A stretch of DNA of 64,000 bases from Haematococcus lacustris (lineage: Eukaryota > Chlorophyta > Chlorophyceae > Chlamydomonadales > Haematococcaceae). The notes below the pieces were generated by a model. That model ran no database searches. It was not told where the DNA came from and saw nothing but the letters and a program-made list of their open reading frames with translations. Where the stretch lies: assembly GCA_030144725.1 (NCBI GenBank), contig JASKMD010000009.1, positions 4,006,312 to 4,070,311 of the forward strand. Direction: 5' to 3'. The translations under genes were made by a program, and so were the position numbers. This document shows, one piece after another, positions 42,948-54,435 of the stretch; the first letter of the stretch is position 1; each line of letters begins with the position of its first letter.

Positions 42948-45671
42948 ATGTCGCACAACAGCCGCCTACCCGGGTCACTGCCTCCACTTCTGCTCGTAGT
43001 GGCCCTGCTTGCCGCGGTCACCCTGCAGCCTGCGGCCGTCTTGGCTCGCGGGCTGTTGAGCAGCAAAACCCTGACACGCGGCAGGTTCTCCAGGGCGCTC
43101 CGCGCTGACCAGTTCCCATCCCCCTTCCGTACCTCACCGACCAAGACGCAGCTGCAAGGTTGCACCTACAGGTGAGTGAACCGCTGCTGTCTGGCTAGCA
43201 CGATGTCACGACGACACTCGAGATGCAGTGTGAGCCAGGTCGTACTAGGTTCTGCGTTGCGGCATGCGGCACTGTTCTATGGCATGTTGTGTACGTCACG
43301 GGGGCACGATTGGGAACGAGGTGCACGTAGCGATGCCTTGCCACCAGATGTCCTTGGCTTCTTGGCCGCCTACGCTACCAGCTCACATGCCTGCCTATCT
43401 GCCGGCCCCTGGCAGGGTGAATGCCAATGACACACTGCTGACTGTGGCGGGCAGTCTGGACACTGGGATGGACACCCTGCAGGTATGTGGCTGCATTGCC
43501 TGGGTGAGCTGGCTGTTGAAAAGCATGTAGTATTGATTCTGACGGGGTCCTACTTGCAACCCTTGTCACATGTGCATGGCAGATGTGGTCAGCATCAGCA
43601 CGATTAATGCCGGCTTCGCGTATTGCTTACGATGCATGTTGTTTGGGGTAGGCGTGTCCTGCATATGTCACATCCAAACCCGCTAGGCCTGCCCAAGTTT
43701 TAGCCATCGCGCCAGGCCCAGCTTTTCTCCTGCTCTGGCTTTGGCTGCAGGCGATGAATAGCGCGGTTGATTTGACAGACCCCAACTTCTTCAAGTCTAA
43801 TGCTGAGAGGACCATCAACATCCCATGTCGAGGTGATGGGCTTGATTACCCTGCATATGCACCTACCTGACCCGTCTAGGTAGCAACCTCAGCAGACTGT
43901 GCCTAGCCAGCTGTGCTGTTTCATGGGTCAGCGGCAGGGCAGCCCAGCCCGCCATGAAGGGGGGGCAGAAAGGGCAGCATGGGGTAGCATGTGGGGAGAT
44001 GAGCAGCACGCGAGTAGCAGCAGTGGGGTGTGTGCCACCACTATTGTGTGCCTGCTTGCTATGCAGGTGGCACCTTTTGGCGCTTCTTCCCGGTCTATGA
44101 GGCTGGCTGCTTCTTCTACTACACAGTGAACCTGACGGAGGCGCCTACACTGGGCAAGCTGGCTGCTAACCCTCCGCCGGACCAGCTGGGCCCCTTCACC
44201 ATTATGGGCATTTGGTGAGTTCTGCAAGCGATGTAGGACAACAGAAGACTATGCATTAGGATACAGGGTGGAGGGTAGGGGTATGAATGTCTCACCTCGC
44301 TGCACAGTGGGTGGCTCAGTTTGTGGTGGGAGTTACAGTCGAAGTGGGTGGGGGGGGAGCGGGAGGTGTTACTAAGGAGACGGTACACACTCCCCAACAT
44401 ATCTCACAACTCTCACCCTCTCTCTCACTCACACTCCCACACCTTCCACCTTGCTCCACTCGCTCGCCCTTGCTTTTGTAGGACTGCAAACTTCCAGAGC
44501 CGTGGACTGGATCTCACCAAGCCTGGCAGCTATCGGGACGGCATCACCATCTTCATGCCCACCTGTGGCCATTCAGGCGTACTGCCTGCAGGTGTGTCGA
44601 GATCTCCGGGGGCAGGGACGGATAGCAGCAGTAGCATCAGCGGCAGCAGCATCTGGCAGTCGGCACTAGTATCAGCTGACTGTATCAGCCAATAGCATCA
44701 ATCAATAGCTTCAGCATTGCTGCCATCCCTGACAGAAGCAGAAGCAGGGAGCATAAGCAGGAGCATAAGCAGGAGCATAAGCAGCAGCAGCAGCATGGCA
44801 TGGCATGGCATGGCAGTTGTCTGTTTGGGGTTCATGTGGCATGATGCTGGCATTGCTGCAGCACATGACACTTTTGAGTCTGTGGGCTGGCGCAGGGCTG
44901 TGGATAGCAGTCGCTTTGCAGCTGTGGTTGCCGAACCCAATGGCATGGGCGTCATTGCAGTGCCTTCACCCTCACCCCAACCCTCACCGTACCCTCACCC
45001 TTGTTGTCCCCTTGTATATTTTATAGACTTTGCTGGTGTACCAGCTCCCATTGTCCTCTCTTGGTTTAGCTCATCTGCACGCTTGTCCTCGCCCTTGCCG
45101 TGAGACTCTGTCAATGCCTGGCATCTTCGCCCTCCCTCTCCCCGCCTGCTGCCTTCCAGACATGCTACGCTTCCCCGTGGCCACCGGCTGCTTCTTTGAA
45201 CCAGACCATCGCGACGCCGCCACCAACCCTGGCAGCCTCACTGTCCACCAGCTGGCTGGCCTCCTGCAGTCTGATGTGGCCACCCTGCAGAGCCTGAACC
45301 CTGGACGCAACCTCACCGCCGACACCAGGGTCTCCACCCCCCCCAGCAGCAAGCCTGCCTCAGTGGTGGTGGTTGCCACAGGTGCCGCTGACTCTGGCGG
45401 CAGCGCTGGGGCGGGCAGTGGGGCGGCCTCGTCTGACCAGAGCCCTGGTATGCAAGTGAAGCAGGCAAGCAGCAGCAGCAGCAGCAGCTCCTTGACACCC
45501 AACGCCCAGGGGAGTCCAGGAGCTGTGCAGCCCGCTGCTACCGGGGCAACCTCTGCCCCCTCCCCTACCTCCCAGTCTGCTTCGCCTCAGTCACTCACTC
45601 ACTCTCTGCCCCAGGCCTTGCAAGCCCAGGCCAAGGTCTTGGCCATACCCTGCCCCAGCAGGATGAACTGA
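42948..45671 (+). CDS. Secreted Cys-rich LysM-domain protein
   Basis: Exons 42948-43171, 43416-43482, 43751-43832, 44067-44214, 44482-44591, 45160-45671; all phases agree, 380 aa. A signal peptide of about 31 residues has a Leu/Val/Ala core and ends near AVLA. Three LysM-like modules follow: NANDTLLTVAGSL ... TLQAMN ... INIPC (about 72-124); a Cys-bracketed CFFYYTVNL ... IFMPTC module (about 138-200); and SLTVHQLAGLLQ ... LQSLNPG (about 225-275). The tail is Ser/Ala/Pro-rich. LysM domains bind N-acetylglucosamine polymers such as chitin or peptidoglycan, so a cell-wall or extracellular role is likely. Modules 2 and 3 are weaker matches. An acidic open segment at 46020-46105 could be a further exon. 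Confidence 0.75.
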
Positions 45672-46544
45672 GGAGGGTCACAGTCTGGGTGGGGGTGTGA
45701 ACAGGGGTGTGGTGTGGAGGGGTGTGTGACTGGGGGTGTGATGTTGGAACAGTGTCCAAACTGGTACAGCTGTGTTTGTGTGTGTATGTGAGTTGTGTTG
45801 TAGGGGTGGGTAGGTGTGCATGTGTTGGTGTGGGTGTTACTGCAGGTGTGTTGGCAGTTGGAGGTTGCAAAGGACATAGTGTGTGAGGGGGAATGTGGGA
45901 GATAGTGCAAACTGGCGCGTGCATGAGGACAAGGCAGTGGGGTGAGTGGTGGCATGGCAATGGAAACTTAAGCTTTGGTGGACATGGCTGCATGGAACAT
46001 GTGCATGACTGGCTTGAAATGAAGAGCAGGAGGAGGATGAGGATGACGATGAGGATGATGATGAGGAGGAAGAGTCAGAGGATTATGTGGATGAGGTGTG
46101 GACACCATGTTGTGTAGAGGAGCTGTTCTGTGAGGCAGTGTTCCTACAAGGTGGCAAGGGGCACAATGCAGTGTCGAGGGGAAGGTAGAGGTACAGGAGA
46201 AGGGGTGAGGTAGAGGAATAGCAGGACGAGGAGCAGGAGGATGGCAGGGTTGCTGCTGCCACACACGGAATTGAGGTGGTTGCTGTTGAGCAGCATGATA
46301 AGGGTTGGATTCATGATGCATGCTTCCTCTCAGCTTGCGTGCACCTCATCATCACTGCTTAGCAACCAAACGTGACGTGGGCGTGGTGGCAACCTAGTGC
46401 ACCTGCCAGGTCCACCCAGCAATGTCATGCTGTCTGTATGTGAACACAATAGGCTTCAGTGCTGGGATGTGTAGTGTGTGTAAGCAGGTATAGCGCAGCC
46501 GTGGTAGTGGGCGACGCAGTGGAAGGGAAGCTAGCTAGGTAAAA
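45672..46544 (+). other. 3' flank of the LysM gene, GT-rich, with UGUAA motif
   Basis: G/T-rich sequence at 45690-45900, an acidic GAGGA/GATGA run at 46020-46105, and TGTAA at 46479-46483, a possible volvocine-type poly(A) signal. No separate gene is supported. Confidence 0.5.
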
Positions 46545-46858
46545 AGCACGATTTTGATTTGATCCCATGGGCACATCTTAGATGTACGCCCATGGGCACG
46601 ACTTTGAGTTGATACTATGGGCGCAGCTTTGCTTTACGCCTACGGGCATGAGTATGGTTTCATTTGATGATGGGTTGTTTTTCTTCCTTGGTGACTAACC
46701 TTGTGTTACATGTTATGGGCAACCTCAAAGCTATCATCATCATCATCGAGTAGGGTAGGTTTACGGCTATGACGTCGGCCTCGGTCTGCAACTGCATTGT
46801 CATAGCACGTGCACACGCGTGGAGCACATGAGTGGCAAAAACTGGACATGGCTCTATT
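46545..46858. repeat. Dispersed repeat Z, copy 1
   Basis: Shares ATTTTGATTTGAT, several CGGGCA-type motifs, GATGGGTTGTTTTT, CCTTGTGTTACATG and ACACGCGTGGAG in the same order as 48082-48385. The two copies flank the TIR transposon 46859-48081. Confidence 0.75.
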
Positions 46859-48088
46859 TCAGGCGCTCCCAACTGTTTAAAAATGACAGGAAACTGACCC
46901 TTGGCAGTCGGACGGCTGTAACTCTGCACTCACTGCGTCAAATGTTATGCTAGATGATTCACAATGTAGCCAACCCAGCCAGCTACCTTTCACCCATCCA
47001 GAATAAATATACACTGAGTAGGCCGTGCACAACAAAGCGTCAAAGTTAGTGATTCAAATTATAGCCGTAGCGGAGCATGCAGTCATCGCTGCGACCGCCC
47101 GCGTCGCTTAGGCTGCTCAACATGAGCATGCGCGTCGGCGGCAGCAGTCGGATCGGAAAGCGGTTGCGGGAATGTGGCACTGAGCCCACCTCTTCCCCAT
47201 ACCTGGAGGGCAATGCCACAGCTCGACCATTTTGACTTACAGCATGCTACTTACTAGGTTAAGCTCCTCTACGACAGTGTTACAAACGCTCATACTCAGA
47301 TAAGCCAAAAGCTCACTTTGGTCGGTGACCCCCAACTCCCTTAGCCGATCTCGGGACCGGGGCCATGCAGTCAGACACACAACTCCACACCTTGACCGAA
47401 TCAGGACTCGGCTCCTCTGAGAGTTACACTCCCCTACATGCCATCCACCTGCGTGCAAAGTTTCATAGCTCAACTGCCACCCCACAGCCCCGTAGCCCTG
47501 ATTCTGCTTGGAGAACATGATGTAACTTCAAAGCTGTAAACTGATAGAGGCCTGGGCTGTTTAACGTGCGTTTTGTCTCAATAAATGCGCCAATGAGTCA
47601 AGAACAAACATTTTATAGCCAATTTCCTATGGGTGCTGCGGGTGAAACACAGTGGAGGACACAGTGGAGGAGGGGGTCTGTAAGCCGTTGATACCTTAGT
47701 GTGCGCCGACCCAAAGGGTGTATTCGGCGGAAGCGAGTATAACAATATGTTCCAAACACCCCGTCAAGGTGCCCTGCACGCCCGGCAGGCATCGCGATGG
47801 GTGTTTGCCGGACATTCCATGTGTGCACAAACCGCTCACTGCGCTAGGTAGATGGGGTCACAGCGATGTGGCTCACCGTGCCAAGGAGACTCGTCTCGCC
47901 GCTGTGATTTGTTCGCGGGCACATGTGGCAGTACGCGAGCAAAGACTCCCATGGCTTGCGCTGATGGTCAGATGACGCGCATTGCTTTGCAGCTACCAAT
48001 GTGACAAACGCTATTGAAAAAGATGCAGTATTGAGGGAGTACTTGCATGCATATTACCAACCCCATGTTGGGAGCGCCTGACTCTATT
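46852..48088. mobile_element. TIR DNA transposon of the 7-bp-TSD family, copy C, complete (46859-48081)
   Basis: Perfect 15-bp terminal inverted repeats TCAGGCGCTCCCAAC (46859-46873) and GTTGGGAGCGCCTGA (48067-48081). The 7-bp target duplication is CTCTATT at 46852-46858 and 48082-48088. Length 1223 bp. Subterminal motifs are AAAATGACAGGAAACTGACC at the left and TTACCAACCCCATG at the right. No long conserved ORF, so it is non-autonomous. It is the reference copy for those at 1-288 and 25599-32626. Confidence 0.93.
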
Positions 48089-48385
48089 CACGCCCATGGG
48101 CATGATTTTGATTTGATACCACGGGCACGTCTTTGATTTACGCCACGGGCATGAGCTTGGTTTCACTCAATGATGGGTTGTTTTTGTTCCTTGGCGATCG
48201 ACCTTGTGTTACATGGTATGTGCAACCATAAAGCCATCATGAGCAGACAATGCGCAACGGCTGTAGACTGATATGCACGTTACAGCTTACAACTCTGGAA
48301 AGTGTCGTATGAAACTGTAATTCTATGAAATTGTAACACGTTACAGCACGTGAACACGCGTGGAGTAGATGAGGAGGCTAATGCG
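48082..48385. repeat. Dispersed repeat Z, copy 2
   Basis: Collinear with 46545-46858. Downstream it carries several TTACAG/TGTAAC motifs (48280-48350) not present in copy 1. Confidence 0.7.
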
Positions 48386-48713
48386 AAGGAAAGTGCGGCT
48401 CAAACTCTCAAATGTGTGAATGATTTGCGTGAGTATAATCTCTACGCTCAAATACCCTTGCCAGCCCTCCTAGACGCCGTTTACAACCATTCTTTGAGAA
48501 CAGATGGCAGAACTGCAGGGCCTCACAGGCTTTGCGCCCAGGTGCCAGCGGTCGTAGGCCATAACCGGCTTTTTGCAAGTCCGGTACAATGACGGGCCAA
48601 CGTTGTACAGGCAACAATGACATCTGCGAGTCTGAAGATAGCGCCATGCGAATGAGACAACGTTTGAATACATTACGCATGCACCCAGGCAACAGCGTCA
48701 CCGCTAATGAAAA

Positions 48714-50313
48714 CTACGGTGCCGACAATGCACCAGCAGGGAAGCCACCCAGCGTAACCAATGCAGTACCCAGCCCCGCCACGGTAGTGAGGCCTACGCC
48801 CAGCAGGAGCAGTGCAAACGCGGCTGACTTTGGCAACCCAGTTCGTGCGCCGATGACGGCGATGGCTCGCTCAAAGGCGGGGGCGAGGGCGACAGCGGCG
48901 GCGAAGCGAAGGGGGCGCGCAAAGTTCTGTGACGTAGGCAAAGCAAGAGACACGGACAAGAGCGGTGGGGCAGGCTTTGACCTTTGAGGAGCAGGGAAGG
49001 CAGGGTGAGTGGTGAGGGGCAGGGAAAGGGAGGAGGGGGGAAGGCTGGTCAGAACTAACCCTGCTGACACCGCTGGCCCACTATATGTATCAGGCTTGTT
49101 TGATGCATGCGCCTGCTAGGACAACAGTCAAACAAATCTCATTCAACATGGAACAACACGGTGCCACAGGTCACTGGGTTCAGCAACTCTGAAGAGAGGG
49201 CAGTGGCAAAGGAGGACGTGATCCCCTTCCTGCTGCTAGAACTACAGCCTGCACTGATTCCTGGGCTGTTGCATGTGGTATGCTCATGGTGCTGACCTGC
49301 AAGGTCCACAACCCAGCGTAGAAGCCCAGGAAGGGGACCCACTGCCCTGGGGCCAGAGGTGTCACCCCTGCAGCAGCAGCACAACAGTTGAGTGGGTGGG
49401 GCAGGCCTAAGAAGGCAACCATGAAAAGCACCTGGGCCTGATGAGGCACGGTGGCCAACTCAGTGCTACAGCACGATGCGCTTAGGTGGCTGGGGTGGTG
49501 GCAAGGAGTGTGCAACTGCGATGTGAAGGGGAGGGTGCATGGAAGCTGACTTGGAACCATGAGGCCGAACCTGCCGTATGAGCCCCCACCCCCGCCCCCC
49601 GCCCCACCCCCGCCCCCCGCCCCACCCCCGCCCCCCCGCCCCACCCCCGCCCCACCCCCGCCCTCCGCCCCACCCCAGCGCCCCGCCCACCTTTAGCCTT
49701 GACAAACGACAGCCATGCAATGGTGAGGCATGTGCCGTACGTCAGGTTGCTGCATGCACCCAACAACCACGCAAGCAGCTGTAGCCCAGCTGACCCTGTG
49801 CCCTCTTAGCCTGATTACGCCCTACCACCCCTACTCTAGGCACACCACCTGCTTAGGTCAAAGCAGCACAGTGCCCCACAGCGCGCAATGCGTATGTGTG
49901 ACCATGCTCCATCCCTGCAGCATGACCAGGTTATGAGGAGGCTGCTTGATCATCACAATCGGCAGTGCAGTGCTCCTCACACACCTAGAGCCGCTGTCCA
50001 GCTGTGGTGTGTGCTTGCTGAGGTCAGGTGCAGGTCAGCTTGTGCAGATTGGCAAGTGCAGGTGGTGTAGGTGCTGGTGCTGGTGCAGGTGTGCACCACC
50101 ACACTGGCGTGCCACTGTCGCTACCAATCACCATGCACCTGCAACTGGGCTGGCCCCATGCTTCACCGCCAGTAGGATGTAGGCTGGACTAACACGGCTG
50201 CCACAAGGTCAGGCACTCTAGGCCCATGCATGCCGCCACTCACGAAATGACGCCATAGCTGGCAAAGGCTCCCATCCCCAGGGATGCCAGCTTGGCCTTG
50301 TCCATCTGACTGC
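48714..50313 (-). CDS. Plastid-type multi-pass membrane protein (5' end unresolved)
   Basis: Exons, minus: 50313-50244, 49749-49691, 49367-49297, 48926-48714, joined in consistent phase. They read MDKAKLASLGMGAFASYGVIS, NLTYGTCLTIAWLSF, PLAPGQWVPFLGFYAGLW and NFARPLRFAAA, then a hydrophobic C-terminal part with at least two more membrane segments (... AAFALLLLGVGLTTVAGLG ...). The pattern resembles conserved chloroplast membrane proteins of plants and algae; no specific function is assigned. A first exon starting at ATG 50849 would give a Ser/Ala/Arg-rich transit-peptide-like N-terminus, but its phase does not fit exon 50313 directly, so it is left out. TGTAA lies at 48485-48481, a candidate poly(A) signal. 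The 49297-48926 intron carries a DJ-1 fragment. Confidence 0.72.
49131..49236 (+). pseudogene. Fragment of DJ-1 gene exon 9 plus its acceptor, behind a shared leader
   Basis: 49163-49236 repeats 58861-58935 (acceptor GCCACAG and the [17 protein letters not shown] codons) with about two mismatches. It is preceded by the same leader, ending CATTCAACATGGAACAACA, found before the exon-1 fragment at 10517. It lies antisense in an intron of the plastid-type membrane protein gene. Confidence 0.85.
49583..49690. repeat. C-rich microsatellite (CGCCCCACCCC)n
   Basis: About nine units directly after the donor of exon 49749-49691, inside an intron on the minus strand. Confidence 0.9.
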
Positions 50314-51186
50314 CTGCAAAGAGCTTTGAGCACGTGAAGACACCCCAGATGACACGGGACATCCAGGATGACCGCAACAAACAAAACACCAGTCAGTCCA
50401 TGCGCAAGGCCAAGCGGCCATACCAGGCTGCCGGTCATCAACACGTAAACGCATAATTATCATCATCATCAGCAGCAGCAGCAGCAGCATTATGCCGCTT
50501 AAGTGGGGATGCAGGCAAAGGCTAGTTGCTGAGTACACCACACGTGGCCAGTCACCCCTTCCCAATGTTGTGCTCTATGATGGGATGGGATCGGAGTTCA
50601 CTGCTGAACCAGAGTGCAGCAGCAAGACGGCGCACCACTACCTCCCAGCCCCGACCAGCCCTCAACCTGCTTCAACCGCCCCAAAACTCCCCGTGCGGGC
50701 TGCGCGGGAGCGGATGGCTGTGCAGATGCCGCGGCACGCTCATCCAGGGAGCGGCCAAGCTTGTGGAGCGACTTGCGGTGCTGTCGCGGGTGGAAAACCC
50801 CAGCTGGCCTCCACGCTCCAATGTTTTGCAGGGGTTTGTTCGTTAACATGATTGAGCCAGATACGCGCGATCAAGCTGACTGAATGCGCCGAGGCCGAGT
50901 GTAGCATGCTGTCCCCAAAAATGTCATGGTAAACTGCCCTGCCCTTGCTGACACTGTGCTGCTGTCACATGTTGTCCCTTGGTGCCCCTTATGGAAGCGT
51001 ATGCTAAAGCCACCAGCCCTCTCTGGGCATCAGCCCACCCAGCCTTGGGTGAATCATGCCACCCCCACCAATGTGGGCCACCATTGAACCCCTACCATTC
51101 CGGGTGGGACAGTACAGTGCGCCTCAAGGGACAGGAAGACAACCATAGCAACCAGCGCAGCAACACGATAGCAACTGGTCCTGAAG
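50314..51186. other. Upstream region of the membrane-protein gene; possible first exon
   Basis: Minus frame 50849-50598 begins with ATG and is Ser/Ala/Arg/Gln-rich, which would suit a transit peptide; phase prevents a firm join. A short CAG run is at 50470-50490. Nothing else is supported. Confidence 0.4.
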
Positions 51187-51331
51187 TCAGGTGTCCCCGA
51201 CATGGGGTTGGTAATCTTCATGCAAATACTCTTTCGACACTGGACCGTTTTGGATAGCGTTCATCACATTGGCAGCTGCAAAGCACTGCGCGCGTCCTGG
51301 CAAGCGGCACGTCAACTCTTGCGAGTGGAGC

Positions 51332-52103
51332 CATGCCGTCAGGTGTCCCCAACTAACAGAAAATGACAGGAAACTGACCCCTGGTAATCAAAACGACGCC
51401 GCGTCTCAGCCACGTGGTTTCTATTTATGTTTCGCACATCCCTGGATAGAGGACTCTTTCAGCTATGCGGTGCAGCTTGTATCATTAAATACTGTGCAGT
51501 GTGCTGGGTGCTATGGCGGCTCAAATCTTCACACTCGAATCCATGCACTTTTTGCTCATGCGGGCCTCGCCGCGAGAGACCGCCGCGACCGACGTGGCCC
51601 AGGAGCACCTGCACATAGTGAGGGACAGTCGCCGCTGTCAAAACAATGCACATGGCACGTCAAACCGATGTAACGACGCCCCTCCACCCATGCTCAGAAA
51701 CACGCAAGGTTGCTGCGATGCTTGACCCCTTCGTGAGTTGTACTGTTGGCCTGGCCACTCTGCAATGCCTCACAAGGTGTGTATGCCATTGCTATGTTAC
51801 CTTCCTCGACATGTTGGGTCCAATCCCTCCCGCCCGCCCCCCGCTTGCGTGTCGAGCTCGTGTTCAGCTCCATCACTGATGCCGTTACATACCACTAGAA
51901 CAATCGGTTGTGAGCAGCTGAGGTGTGTCCGCGCTCGCTTGCGCCGGCATGGACTCTGATGCAAGGATTAACGCGCCGCTTGCCAGTAGATGCGGAGTAA
52001 TTCGCAGGTGCCAATGCAACAAACGCTATCGCAATCGGTGCACTTTGTAGCGAGTACTTGCATGAAGACTACCAACCCCATGTTGGGGACTCCTGACATG
52101 CCG
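51332..52103 (+). mobile_element. TIR transposon W1 (51339-52096), 7-bp TSD
   Basis: TIRs TCAGGTGTCCCCAAC (51339-51353) and GTTGGGGACTCCTGA (52082-52096). The target duplication is CATGCCG at 51332-51338 and 52097-52103. At 758 bp it looks like an internal-deletion form of W2. It is inserted in W3. Confidence 0.93.
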
Positions 52104-52343
52104 GCGCAAGCGATCGCGGAGACACCTCGATTGTTCTAGTGGTGAGTAGCGGCACCAATGAATGAGCTGCGCCTGGCATCGAGCCAGAAGTACAATCACA
52201 TTTATACCCGCCAGGCTCTCTCCGCGAGCTTCTTATTGGTGCAGGCGGTGTTGGAGGGCCATCGTTGGGCAAGTTACTTATCGACATTGTTGCAAACGCG
52301 GGAAATGTGCGTCTCTCTCTCGCCAGTCACACAGGAAAGGGGA

Positions 52344-53872
52344 CCCCCATTCAGGCGACCCCAACTAGCAAAAAATGACAGGAAATGATAGGAAACCGAC
52401 CCCTGGTAATCAAAACGTCGCCGCGTCTCAGCCACATGGTTTCTATTTATGTTTCGCACATCCCTGGATAGAAGACTCTGTCAGCTATGCGGTGCAGCTT
52501 GTAGCATTAAATATTGTGCACTGTGCTGAGTGCTATGGCGACTCACATCTTGACATTCAAATTCATGCCAGTTTTGCTCATGCGGGCCTTGCCGCGACCG
52601 ACCGCCGCGACCGACGTGGCCCAGTAGCCTCTGCAAGCAGTCAGGGACAGTCGCCGCAGTCGAAACAATGCACATGGCACGCCAAACCGATGTAACGACG
52701 CCCCTCCACCCATGCTCGGAAGTATACAAGGCTGCTGCATTGCTTGACCGCTTCGTGAGCAGTACCTACTACCTGGCCACTCGGTAAGGCCACTCAAGGT
52801 GTGTAGGCCATTGCTACGTTACCTTGCTCGACATGTTGGGTCCGATCCCGCCCGCCCGCCCTCCGCTTGCGTGTCCAGCTTGTGTCCAGCTCCGCCCTGA
52901 CCCCCTGCTGCTCAGCTGGAGGGGTGGGCAGCCCAGGGGCAGCACCAGCACCAGCTGCCTGTTGTTGCCAGGGGGGTGCAGCAGGAGGGGGGGGCAGGTC
53001 AGGGGCGGCACCAGCACCAGCCGCCTGCTGCTGCCAGGGGGGTGCAACACGAGGGGGTAGCAGGTCAGGGGCGGCACCAGCAGCCAGGGCCAGGGGCATT
53101 GAGAGGGACTGGGAGGGGGTGGGAAGGGGTGGGCAGGGGTGGGAGGGGGTGGTGGGGGTTGGCGGGGCAGTGAGGGGGCAGTGAGGGGGTGGGAGGGGGT
53201 GGGAGGCTTCTGCGGGGGCTGGGAGGTGGTGGGGCTGCAAAGGGGTGCGAGGGGGCAGGGTCCAGGCGGTCGGAGTAGGCTAGTCAATTCTGCAAGGCAG
53301 AGTCGGGTCACGCCAAAGGGTGAGGAGGCGGGCCTGGTTGATGGATTGCCGTGCTTTCTATTCCAGCAGCTGTGTCGTAGAGTTACGAACAGAGTAATGA
53401 CTCGAAATTCTAATAACTCAGAGTGGTCAGCTCACAACATGCCGATTTGTGCAAGGGGGTCCCTTTTTCTGTGTGGCTGGCTAGAGAAACCTCTATCCAT
53501 TCGCACCTCGCTGCAATGTCGAGTCATTACTAGCCCCACGATGACCCTCCAACACCGCCTGCACCGACAAAAGGCTCGCGGAGCGAGCCTGGCGGGCTGT
53601 GCTGTGATTGTACTTCCGGCTGGATGCCAGGCGGAGTTCCCTCATTGGTGCCGCTACTAACCACTAGAACAATCGATAGTGAGCAGCTGAGGTGTGTTCG
53701 CGCTCGCTTGCGCCGGCATGGACTCTGATGCAAGGATTAACGCGCCGTTTGCCAGTAGATGCGGAGTAATTTGCAGGTGCCAATGCAACAAACGCTATCG
53801 CAATCGGTGCACTTTGTAGCGAGTACTTGCATGAAGATTACCAACCCCATGTTGGGACATCCTGACCCCCAT
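52344..53872 (+). mobile_element. TIR transposon W2 (52351-53865), 7-bp TSD
   Basis: TIRs TCAGGCGACCCCAAC (52351-52365) and GTTGGGACATCCTGA (53851-53865). The target duplication is CCCCCAT at 52344-52350 and 53866-53872. 1515 bp. Relative to W1 it has about 750 extra bp (about 52895-53640), including a G-rich tract and three copies of a roughly 66-bp unit reading APPWQQQAAGAG on the minus strand. It is inserted in W3. Confidence 0.93.
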
Positions 53873-54435
53873 CCACAAAATGGCATGTTGTGAGCTGATC
53901 ACTGTGATTTTCCAGACTTTCGATTAGTAAGTCTGTTCCTTACTCAACGTCACTACTCCGGCTGAAGAAAGCATGGCAATTAGATGATCAGGCCTGCTCC
54001 AAATGACATTGGCGTGACCCAACTTTGCCTGCAGGAATGACTAGCCTACTCCGACCGCCCGGACCGTGCCCCCCCGCACCGTGCACCCCCTTGCAGCCCC
54101 ACCCCCTCCCCGGCCCAGCATAGCCTTCCTACCTCCTCCTACCCCCTCCCATCCCCATCCCCAGCCCCACCCTCCCCCCACCCCCCTACCCCTTCCCAGC
54201 CCCCTCACTGGCCTCCCACCCCCGCCACCCCCTCCCAACCCCAGCCCCGCCCTCCCCCCCCACCACCACCCCCTCCCAGCCCCCTCACTGCCCTCCCCAC
54301 CCCGTTACCCCCTCCCAATCCCAGCCCCGCCCTCCCCCCCCCCTCCCCCCCTCCCCCCCTCCCCCCCTCCCTCCCTCCCCCCCTTCCTTCCTCCTTTTCT
54401 CCCAGTCCCATCCCTAGCAACTCCTGCCCACCCCC

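Larger units (their letters stand above)
51187..54380 (-). mobile_element. TIR transposon W3 (7-bp-TSD family), host of two nested relatives
   Basis: The left TIR TCAGGTGTCCCCGAC is at 51187-51201. Segments 51187-51338, 52104-52350 and 53873 to about 54380 are together collinear with the inverted interior of W2. They are interrupted exactly by W1 and W2 with their target duplications. The C-rich interior (54060-54380) corresponds to the G-rich interior of W2. The right TIR was not found, so that end is truncated or diverged. Confidence 0.8.

Noticed and set aside
46020..46105. Acidic Glu/Asp frame as a separate gene
   Set aside because: Simple GAGGA/GATGA composition; at most an extra exon or UTR of the LysM gene.
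49139..49384. Antisense frames over the DJ-1 exon fragment as a gene
   Set aside because: The segment is a copied DJ-1 exon piece inside an intron; the antisense frame is incidental.
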